From IMG/VR virus record IMGVR_UViG_3300023184_000140, positions 1 through 59,107 of that record: DNA of 59,107 nucleotides. One strand, written 5' to 3'. Under the pieces are notes generated by a model, which made no database searches, had not been told where the DNA came from, and saw nothing but the letters and a program-made list of their open reading frames with translations. This document shows, one piece after another, positions 41,159 through 47,529 of the stretch. The DNA comes from a virus. Positions within the stretch are counted from its first letter, which is position 1. Every line of letters begins with the position of its first letter. A program made the translations under genes and the position numbers.

Positions 41159-42135
41159 GCTGTGTATACCCCGATCGAAGGCTGAATATAGGTAGGTGAA
41201 CGGTCACTGTCACCTTCCCAAGCTCGTTCCTCAGACACAGCTGATTCCTGTTGTAAAATAGGAAACAGCGTCATGTCTACTGCTGGTGTTTCTCTAGCTA
41301 CTTTGTAAGCTAACTTGTTAACTATAGCATCATACCAACGAGTAGGTATTTCAACCTGCTGCTGTAGGTTCTGAGTGTCCATTATCTCTCTATGGCGCCA
41401 AAGAATCAGCTGCGCATTTTCAGCAGCTAAAAACGGTGCTGGCCACAGGTTTACGACAGGATTAGGTAAATCTCTTTGGTACCAATAGTTACTTGGTCTA
41501 CCAGGGAAATATTTATTGCTCTGGTTAACATAACCGTCTCGGTTCAAAAGTCCTAGAGGGATCTCTTGAGGTAAGTTGCCGAGGGTTATCGCAGAGTACG
41601 AAATCGTAGCCGTAGAAGTAATACGGAAATACTGATAGGCAAGGGCACCAGAGATGTCTGTCCAGTTTATTTCGCCAGCTGAAGACGTGTCGTCTGCACT
41701 ACCTACGGTAATCCAAGTCGCCCCGTCAACACTAGTTTGGAATGTAAGCGGGACAGAAGCACCGCTCCATTTAATTCCTACGGTATCTACGACGGTAGAA
41801 GTGGTAAAGTTTACAGTATACGAAGTAGAAGTGGCTACGTATGCGCCGCTCACTGGTTGTATCTGCCGATAATTGAGATTCAAGATGTCGATTGTACCGG
41901 CTGGCATCGGTATAATCGGTTGATTTTCATACATGGGTAGAATGAGCTTTTGGATACACCAGCTAGGTGTACGCACATTCGACATGTCTGACAGAAGCAT
42001 GAACAATGAATCTAAAGCATAGTTCTGCATCTCGCTCGTTATAGCTTGAGCAGGCAAGCGACAACGTCTGTAGGCATGATCAATCACCTTCAGAGCGTTA
42101 AACGTCGTATTTCCTATGCTGCCAGAATAGGCCAT
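41155..42135 (-). CDS. P22 gp4-like head-tail protein with an inserted beta domain (326 aa)
   Basis: The helical frame (LKVIDHAYRRCRLPAQAITS, ALDSLFMLLSDMSN, and a C-terminal IPTRWYDAIVNKLAYKVARE) matches tail accessory/adaptor proteins of podoviruses. From about residue 97 to 190 an inserted beta-sandwich reads VDTVGIKWSG, TFQTSVDGATWITVG and AYQYFRIT, resembling discoidin/F5-8C or CBM32 domains. Such a domain could bind carbohydrate from the side of the connector. Uncommon for this protein type. Confidence 0.7.
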   Translation of the reverse strand: MAYSGSIGNTTFNALKVIDHAYRRCRLPAQAITSEMQNYALDSLFMLLSDMSNVRTPSWCIQKLILPMYENQPIIPMPAGTIDILNLNYRQIQPVSGAYVATSTSYTVNFTTSTVVDTVGIKWSGASVPLTFQTSVDGATWITVGSADDTSSAGEINWTDISGALAYQYFRITSTATISYSAITLGNLPQEIPLGLLNRDGYVNQSNKYFPGRPSNYWYQRDLPNPVVNLWPAPFLAAENAQLILWRHREIMDTQNLQQQVEIPTRWYDAIVNKLAYKVARETPAVDMTLFPILQQESAVSEERAWEGDSDRSPTYIQPSIGVYTA

Positions 42136-42192
42136 GCTAACTCCGGATAGTAGTCAGTATAGCCGCTGTTCCAGCGTGCCCGAGTTGACGAA

Positions 42193-42221
42193 ATTATAGT
42201 TCAATAATGCTAAAATAGCAA
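42193..42221 (-). promoter_or_regulatory. Late promoter TTGCTA-N17-TATAAT
   Basis: On the minus strand TTGCTA (42216-42221) and TATAAT (42193-42198) are 17 bases apart, with the start predicted near 42186, 50 bases before the gp4-like ATG. A 13-base inverted repeat (tgcta-aaa-tagca, 42208-42220) overlaps the -35 box, a possible operator. Confidence 0.7.
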
Positions 42222-42222
42222 A

Positions 42223-42660
42223 TTACTTCTTACTAGCTTTACGAGCCTCTGACATACCGATAGCAACCGCTTGTTTACGGTTAGTAACGACAGGACCAGA
42301 TTTGCTACCGGAATGTAAATCTCCAGCTTTAAACTCACCCATAACCTTGCCCATTTTCATCGAGCCGCCTTTTTTCATACCGATCATTGGCGCTTGCGGA
42401 GCTACAGGTACAGAACGACGCATAGCACGACCAGGAATAGCACCTTTAACTTCAGCACGTTGCATGACTTCTTCACGCTGCATGCGAGGAGTTTCCATCG
42501 CTTCGTGCTTCATCATAACTTTTTTGCTAGGGTAACGCTCGCCAGTAGCCTTCTCGACTACACCGCCTTTTGCGTAACCTTTTACTTTACCGCCATAGCT
42601 GTACTCGCAAGGTTTTACATTGAAGTCAAAATCTTTAACGTACTGTGGTCCTTTTGCCAT
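42223..42660 (-). CDS. KGG/DUF6496-like basic virion protein (145 aa)
   Basis: YSYGGKVKGYAKGGVVEKAT and GMKKGGSMKMGKVMGEF, with a C-terminal GSKSGPVVTNRKQAVAIGMSEARK, match the DUF6496 tail found in many aquatic phages. Strongly basic, so it may bind DNA inside the head or the genome end. The GYAKGGVV box is shared with ejection proteins. Confidence 0.7.
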   Translation of the reverse strand: MAKGPQYVKDFDFNVKPCEYSYGGKVKGYAKGGVVEKATGERYPSKKVMMKHEAMETPRMQREEVMQRAEVKGAIPGRAMRRSVPVAPQAPMIGMKKGGSMKMGKVMGEFKAGDLHSGSKSGPVVTNRKQAVAIGMSEARKASKK

Positions 42661-42669
42661 GATTTATCC

Positions 42670-43080
42670 TTACGCTGTAGCGTATGTTTTAATACATTCA
42701 AGTACGATAGTATACATATCTCCGTTACTAGCGTCTACAGTTGTAAACAACACATTACCTGTACTACCGGCTCCGGAATTGTTTGATATGCCGCCGAATG
42801 AAGAAAAATCCATAAGGTAGTTTGTGTTTTGCGGAAGCATCCAAGCAAAAACATCAGTAGTAGCATCCCAAAGAATTCTAACTTCCATGCCGTGGGTAGT
42901 AGCGTAAACTTTATTCAGTTTTACGCCATTACATGCTAAATTGAAAGCATTAGGTGCAAGCGTAGAAGCATTAATCTTTACGACCGCTGTCTCACCCGTA
43001 CCGTCTGAAATATTTGTAAATTTTGCGATGTATAGTCGTTCGCCATCAAGCAAAACTTGCGAGGTTACTGCATCAGCCAT
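42670..43080 (-). CDS. Small beta-rich virion protein (136 aa)
   Basis: Strands and turns (TSQVLLDGERLYIAKFTNIS, LNKVYATTHGMEVRILWD, NTNYLMDFSSFGG) suggest a jelly-roll-like subunit, as in head or fibre decoration. Follows a terminator-like hairpin, so its expression may be lower than that of the preceding gene. Family not named. Confidence 0.6.
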   Translation of the reverse strand: MADAVTSQVLLDGERLYIAKFTNISDGTGETAVVKINASTLAPNAFNLACNGVKLNKVYATTHGMEVRILWDATTDVFAWMLPQNTNYLMDFSSFGGISNNSGAGSTGNVLFTTVDASNGDMYTIVLECIKTYATA

Positions 43081-43091
43081 GTGTATCTCCT

Positions 43092-43116
43092 TAAAATGAG
43101 GGGGAGAACCCCCTCA
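43092..43116 (-). terminator. Intrinsic terminator between two virion genes
   Basis: On the minus strand TGAGGGGG (43109-43116 region) pairs with CCCCCTCA (43097-43104 region) around a 4-base loop, followed by TTTTAA. The 8-bp GC-rich stem would stop part of the late transcripts. It also lies just before the AAGGAG of the next gene. Confidence 0.7.
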
Positions 43117-43119
43117 CAA

Positions 43120-43539
43120 TTACGCTGTACGAGTAAAGACGTATGCGGTTGGGCTAGAGAACATGATTGTATAGCGAGCAACACCTGTTACGCCTGAAGC
43201 AACTGTCAAATCACCGAAACTAGTAGCACTGTCTGCGGCTGCTGTTGACAGAATAGCGTTTGTGTTAACGGCGATAGTTACAGTGTTTGCACCAGCTGTG
43301 TTATCAATATACAGATCCAGACTTGTACCTTGAGTCGCGCCAAGCAGGTTACCTAGAGCAGTACCTGTAGGCAGCGTGATGGTAGTAGCTGCTGCGGAAG
43401 TAGAAGTGATATAGCCGGTAGCAACCTGAGCTGCCGTAGCGGTAGCAGTTGCGTTGATAGCGTTGTTTGTTGTTACTTGGTGGCCAGGAATAAAACCGTT
43501 CAAAGACGATACCGGACCATTAAATGTAGTACGTGCCAT
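43120..43539 (-). CDS. Head decoration/fibre-type protein (139 aa)
   Basis: Short chain rich in Thr/Ala with regular strands (FIPGHQVTTNNAINATATAT, SFGDLTVASGVTGVARY). Such proteins directly follow the major capsid gene in related phages and decorate the head. Flanked on both sides by terminators, which would set its dosage. Role inferred from place. Confidence 0.6.
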   Translation of the reverse strand: MARTTFNGPVSSLNGFIPGHQVTTNNAINATATATAAQVATGYITSTSAAATTITLPTGTALGNLLGATQGTSLDLYIDNTAGANTVTIAVNTNAILSTAAADSATSFGDLTVASGVTGVARYTIMFSSPTAYVFTRTA

Positions 43540-43618
43540 TTTAATTTCCTCACATGCGAGTGGTGCGTATCTGTCTGCATGTCGTCAGCCGGAACTGTCA
43601 GATACACGGAATAATCCG

Positions 43619-43651
43619 GAAAAAACCCCCGCCTGTTTCCAAGCGAGGGTT
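43619..43651 (-). terminator. Intrinsic terminator after the major capsid gene
   Basis: On the minus strand AACCCTCGC (43643-43651) pairs with GCGGGGGTT (43624-43632) with one wobble, loop of 10 bases, then TTTT. It begins 10 bases after the capsid stop. Likely partial, because genes downstream have no other promoter until 42221. Confidence 0.75.
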
Positions 43652-43660
43652 ATTCTTGCT

Positions 43661-44575
43661 TTAGACTCCAGCAGTGCCGTAGACACCACGTGGGTCAGTC
43701 CAACCGAAAATGTAACGCTCGGTTGCTTTGTAACGCATCGAATCGGTCTCGAAATCACCTTCCATTGACTTCTCCAAACCACGACGCATCAACAGTTTCA
43801 GACCCTGTGGAGCATCAGTCTGAACCCACCATGCGGTAGTTGAAGTAATACGAGAAAGGTTAGCTTGACCTTCAGCCAACAGACCCATCGATTTAACAGG
43901 GTTGATGTCGTTGTCAGCTGTGCCAGCACGGAGAACCGACTTCAACAGAACTTCAGCTTGGAACACGTTAGAAGGACCAGAAACGATCTTCTTTGGTGTC
44001 AAACGGATACGCTTACCGTTGTTGTCAACAGCGTTGCGGATCTGAATCAGCATCTGCTCAAGCGAAGTTTGCGACAAAGCTGCGGCAGTAGTCAGCTGGT
44101 TGCTGAATGTGCCGTTGACGATTGGGTGGTTGGTAGCTACGAGAGCTACGCCATCACCGCCAGCGTAAGCAGCATTGAACGCACGGTTCAGAATGTTAGC
44201 GCCGAGAGTTTCTTTGGTTTCAACCAGTGACTGGGCGAGGTGCTCAGCATAGGTCTTACCGATACGGATGTGGTCGCCGTCTTCTACCAGAACTTTGGTC
44301 AGCGCGAAAGCCAAACCATAGACTTTGTAGAGGTAGCGTTGCAGGAACAGAACACCACCGGACTGATACGTAACAGCCATACCGTCAGGCAGTTCTGGAG
44401 CTGCGCCAAAACCGTACAGAACAGGTTCCTCGTGGTAATTACGTGGAATACCTTTTTGCTCACGGAAAACCATCTTCCACTCGTCTGCGCGCTGGTCATA
44501 AACACCATCAAAGACTTCGTTGAGGATAGGTTCAACTACCGACCGAAAGTCGGTACTTCTCATTGGAGTTGCCAT
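43661..44575 (-). CDS. Major capsid protein (304 aa)
   Basis: Full-length HK97-like chain: helical start (FRSVVEPILNEVFDGVYDQR), GALPELPDG-type loop, KETLGANILNRAFNAAYAGG spine-like helix, KKIVSGPSNVFQAEVLLKS and YIFGWTDPRGVYGTAGV end. It lies in the usual order scaffold, accessory gene, decoration gene, capsid. The terminator after the stop suggests strong independent expression. Assignment is by order, size and sequence style; no cleaved prodomain is visible. Confidence 0.85.
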   Translation of the reverse strand: MATPMRSTDFRSVVEPILNEVFDGVYDQRADEWKMVFREQKGIPRNYHEEPVLYGFGAAPELPDGMAVTYQSGGVLFLQRYLYKVYGLAFALTKVLVEDGDHIRIGKTYAEHLAQSLVETKETLGANILNRAFNAAYAGGDGVALVATNHPIVNGTFSNQLTTAAALSQTSLEQMLIQIRNAVDNNGKRIRLTPKKIVSGPSNVFQAEVLLKSVLRAGTADNDINPVKSMGLLAEGQANLSRITSTTAWWVQTDAPQGLKLLMRRGLEKSMEGDFETDSMRYKATERYIFGWTDPRGVYGTAGV

Positions 44576-44590
44576 TTAATCAACCCTCCT

Positions 44591-45184
44591 TTAAATACTA
44601 TTAACAGCAGCTTTGTAGGCGTGTTCGTTGATACGAACCGTAACCACAACATAAGCGTCTGTCAAAGAGTCATTGATGTTACCCTCAAAACCTGTAATCT
44701 GGAACTGGCCAGAGGTAGATTGGATAGCAGTCAAATAGGTATTGGAAAGACCTGTTTGGGTCGAACCACCAGGAGATGCTACAGTCCAGTCACATTCTTC
44801 ACCGACTGCTGTTTGCACAGTAGTACCGGCTGAAGGATTATTGTACTGAACAGCGAACAGCGTCTCAGGATCGTCATACACCCAAGCAGTGATTTCAGTA
44901 CCAGTTGCGCCCGTAGGCCAAAATGGCGAAATCGTTGGTTTACCAGTAGCATCAAGATACTGACAACCAGCAAAAATGCCGAGCAGAGTAACACCATCAG
45001 TAGTGCCCGAACGGGTACCATCTGAAGTGCCGAGTTGAATAACACCAGCGTCTACCAGCTTAACGGGGTCACCGCTAAAAATGTTAGCTGCATAGGTCGA
45101 AGCGATTACATAGGCTTTCGGACGCATTTGACCACTGTTGTGGTACGATGCGCGAAAACCAAAAGGTGCGCTAGTCGAAGACAT
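44591..45184 (-). CDS. Putative capsid decoration protein (197 aa)
   Basis: PFGFRASYHNSGQMRPKAYVIA, then NIFSGDPVKLVDAGVIQLG and AWVYDDPETLFAVQYN are beta-rich segments known from proteins encoded just before or after the capsid gene in aquatic podoviruses. Likely a head-surface protein. Function inferred from place. Confidence 0.65.
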   Translation of the reverse strand: MSSTSAPFGFRASYHNSGQMRPKAYVIASTYAANIFSGDPVKLVDAGVIQLGTSDGTRSGTTDGVTLLGIFAGCQYLDATGKPTISPFWPTGATGTEITAWVYDDPETLFAVQYNNPSAGTTVQTAVGEECDWTVASPGGSTQTGLSNTYLTAIQSTSGQFQITGFEGNINDSLTDAYVVVTVRINEHAYKAAVNSI

Positions 45185-45213
45185 GCTTGCTCCTAAATGG
45201 TTAAAAGGTTACG

Positions 45214-45744
45214 TCAGGAAAGATCAAAAAGAGCTTCCCGCTTTTGTCCCATTTCCGCATTACCTTCACCTATTGTCAACCTCGACTTAGACATCTTGGC
45301 TTGTTCTTCTAAGAACTCAGCTGTGTCTGTCAGTTTCTCTTCTTCGCGCATAGGAGCATCATGGTGAGCTTCCTTCATAAAACGCTCGTAAAGACTGATA
45401 GGCAACTTAAAAGCCAACATCTCGTTAACACCGATAAAACCTTGCCAGTCACCCGTCTTGAGTGTGGCATACTCCCAGCCAGGAACATCCTCCGGCTTCA
45501 CAGGTTCATAACCCAAACGAATTCTCGTCTGGATGGAGTCACGGGGATTAGTCGTGGTAAGCCAGCACGTATGCCAGCCAGGAATCTTAGGTAAGTCCGG
45601 AAGTGAGGACTGAAAAAACTGCTGACGGAACATTTCAACCCGCTCGTCTTCGGTTACTTCGCGATTTTCAGTGACTGGGCGATCTTTCATCACCCTGCTA
45701 TCACGGTTCTCTCCAGCGGATTTCTTTAGTCGTTCGTCGGTCAT
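45214..45744 (-). CDS. Capsid-region hypothetical protein (176 aa)
   Basis: An acidic N-terminal part is followed by IPGWHTCWLTTTNPRDSIQT, GWEYATLKTGDWQGFIGVNE and a C-terminal helical segment. Homologous small proteins sit between scaffold and capsid genes in related phages. It is the first gene after a strong late promoter (45775-45803), 31 bases from the start. Function unknown. Confidence 0.65.
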   Translation of the reverse strand: MTDERLKKSAGENRDSRVMKDRPVTENREVTEDERVEMFRQQFFQSSLPDLPKIPGWHTCWLTTTNPRDSIQTRIRLGYEPVKPEDVPGWEYATLKTGDWQGFIGVNEMLAFKLPISLYERFMKEAHHDAPMREEEKLTDTAEFLEEQAKMSKSRLTIGEGNAEMGQKREALFDLS

Positions 45745-45774
45745 AATACTCGCTCCTTTCAGCGATTAGTGCAA

Positions 45775-45803
45775 ATTATAGTGGGTAACTTCAAAAAAGG
45801 CAA
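45775..45803 (-). promoter_or_regulatory. Late promoter TTGCCT-N17-TATAAT before the capsid genes
   Basis: On the minus strand TTGCCT (45798-45803), 17 bases, TATAAT (45775-45780). A T-run follows the -35 box, as at 6433. Start of transcription is predicted near 45768, so the capsid genes have their own promoter downstream of the scaffold gene. Confidence 0.75.
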
Positions 45804-45811
45804 CTGATGAC

Positions 45812-46777
45812 TTAAGCTTTGTTAGCTTTATCATACTCAGCATACCTCTTAGCGTATCTCATACGTAAAACAGGGTCGTCCCATACTCCGGCATCAATAA
45901 GAGCTTGCTTACGGTCAGGGGACAGATAGATCTCTTTTCGAGTAGATGTCGGAGCATGCTCTCTGCCTGAACCAACTGCTGGTCCCCCTCGAGGTTTACG
46001 CTCTTGTTTATCTTCGTAGTCGTCGTCACGATCACGGGACTGTTTACCGAACCGCTCAGGTAAACGACGTGCGGCACGACGCTCTAACTCGTTCCAGTAA
46101 TCTTCAGTACGAGGGTCAAAACCGTCTTTTGCTAAAGCTTGATCAATCGCCATAACGATAGCTGAGTCCTCATTACGACCTTGAGGATCATACCATTTGT
46201 TATTTTGCATGAACTGTTTAGCATAGTACGCTGTTACGTCATCAATACCGTCAGACACTGGAGCTTTTTGCTGAGCTTGCTGCTTAGCATATGCCAACTG
46301 TTGAACCTTAGCAATAGCTTCGTCACGATAACGTAAAGCTTGAGTTACGTCTTCACCGTTACCGGCTTCAACAGCTTTAGCAATGATCCTGTCAGCCATC
46401 TGCGCTTCGTTCTGCGCTTTCTGGATTTGAGCATCAATACCGTTGACGTCTAGCTGTTGTGTACGCTGCTCTTGCACCGTTAACCGACGCTCAAGATCAT
46501 CGTTACGTTTACGTAGGAAGTCTAGCTCTAGTTTGTCTCTAGAGATAGCTTTATCGCGACGTTCTTTACGCTCTTGCTTTTCTTGCCGGCGACGCTCACG
46601 GATAGCTTCCCGTTCGTCTTCATCTCCGTCATCGGCTTTAGCCGAGCGTTCATCATCTTGATCATCGTCATCATGATCATCTTCTGCTGAAGCTTTCTTT
46701 GCAGGATCTTCTTCAACAATTATGACATCATCTTTGTCTTTGATGTCATCATCTTCTTCTTTCATTACGTCAGCCAT
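45812..46777 (-). CDS. Putative scaffold protein (321 aa)
   Basis: Highly charged: an acidic N-terminus (DVMKEEDDDIKDKDDVIIVE), then a long mixed-charge helix (REAIRERRRQEKQERKERRD, RNDDLERRLTVQEQ) and a lysine-rich C-terminus. This composition and the place between co-chaperonin and capsid genes fit head scaffolds of podoviruses. No protease domain is seen. A C-terminal segment (YLSPDRKQALIDAGVWDDPV) may contact the capsid subunit. Confidence 0.75.
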   Translation of the reverse strand: MADVMKEEDDDIKDKDDVIIVEEDPAKKASAEDDHDDDDQDDERSAKADDGDEDEREAIRERRRQEKQERKERRDKAISRDKLELDFLRKRNDDLERRLTVQEQRTQQLDVNGIDAQIQKAQNEAQMADRIIAKAVEAGNGEDVTQALRYRDEAIAKVQQLAYAKQQAQQKAPVSDGIDDVTAYYAKQFMQNNKWYDPQGRNEDSAIVMAIDQALAKDGFDPRTEDYWNELERRAARRLPERFGKQSRDRDDDYEDKQERKPRGGPAVGSGREHAPTSTRKEIYLSPDRKQALIDAGVWDDPVLRMRYAKRYAEYDKANKA

Positions 46778-46791
46778 ATCTCATCTCCTTA

Positions 46792-47199
46792 TCAGATGAA
46801 TGCTCGGATAGCTAGTGGGTCGCCAATGACCTCACCCAACAAATCCAAATCGTTAAACATAACAAACAACGCAGCTTCGTTGTCTTCTAAAGGTACTTCC
46901 CAGCGATCGCCGCCGTATTTAGCTACGCGAATATAATCTCCAACTTTTGCCCATGCACCTTCTGGCCATGGTTGCATAGTGTCTCGGTTGTGAAAAGCCA
47001 GAGGACCAATCGCGATTACTTTAGCGATTTGAGTATTCCACTTCTCAGTGTCACGAGAACCCGTATCAATTATGATACCACCCGCTGATTTCTTTTTCGG
47101 ACTACGGATTTGAACCAGAACACGGCTACCATAAGGACGTACTCCAGCATCTACTGCTGGAAATGCCTCATCTAGCGCATTCTCATAAGTCGTTGTCAC
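46792..47199 (-). CDS. GroES-like co-chaperonin (135 aa)
   Basis: GVRPYGSRVLVQIRSPKKKSAGGIIID is the GroES N-terminal strand with mobile-loop region; KVIAIGPLAFHN, KVGDYIRVAKYGGDRWEV and the C-terminal LDLLGEVIGD complete the barrel. Length is greater than bacterial GroES (about 97) and near that of T4 gp31. A GTG start at 47199 is chosen because GAGGAG lies 7 bases upstream; an ATG at 47214 has no clear SD. Phage co-chaperonins replace GroES to fold the capsid subunit, and the neighbourhood fits that. Confidence 0.85.
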   Translation of the reverse strand: MTTTYENALDEAFPAVDAGVRPYGSRVLVQIRSPKKKSAGGIIIDTGSRDTEKWNTQIAKVIAIGPLAFHNRDTMQPWPEGAWAKVGDYIRVAKYGGDRWEVPLEDNEAALFVMFNDLDLLGEVIGDPLAIRAFI

Positions 47200-47380
47200 T
47201 ATTTTTCTCCTCATCTAACATTGAAAGAAGTACATTGATTGCGGCTTCGTACCCTGCCACGACGCCTACACGATACCCGTACTCAAAAGCATCGCGATTC
47301 TGTGGCCTCTTCATAGACTCCATGGCGAACTCACCTTGCGCCGTTTTCAGCCTATTGAGAAGCTTTGTCTCTACATTCAT
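47183..47380 (-). CDS. Small hypothetical protein (65 aa)
   Basis: Start in ATGA with the preceding small gene. RDAFEYGYRVGVVAGYEAAINVLLSMLDEE is a helical motif found in small proteins near co-chaperonin genes in aquatic phages. Role unknown. Confidence 0.6.
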   Translation of the reverse strand: MNVETKLLNRLKTAQGEFAMESMKRPQNRDAFEYGYRVGVVAGYEAAINVLLSMLDEEKNSDNDL

Positions 47381-47514
47381 GCAGGTGTCTTAGGCATAAC
47401 CGGAGTTGAGGGCAGAGTTTGACCTGTGACGGGTACACCCGCTGCCATACGGTGATGCTGCTTGACTGCTGCGTTGTTCATCGGGACTGTGCCCGTAGTT
47501 GGTTTGTCTGACAT
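47377..47514 (-). CDS. Small hypothetical protein (45 aa)
   Basis: A 45-residue proline/threonine-rich chain (MSDKPTTGTVPMNNAAVKQH, then HRMAAGVPVTGQTLP) after GGAGGCAACA. Short HHRMA-type proteins occur beside portal genes in related phages. Probably unstructured, possibly a portal-associated peptide. Confidence 0.5.
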   Translation of the reverse strand: MSDKPTTGTVPMNNAAVKQHHRMAAGVPVTGQTLPSTPVMPKTPA

Positions 47515-47529
47515 TGTTGCCTCCTAAAG

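Noticed and set aside
44240-44833. Antisense open frame of 197 codons across the major capsid gene
   Set aside because: Lies opposite the capsid and decoration genes, has no promoter or ribosome site, and its product has no recognisable pattern.
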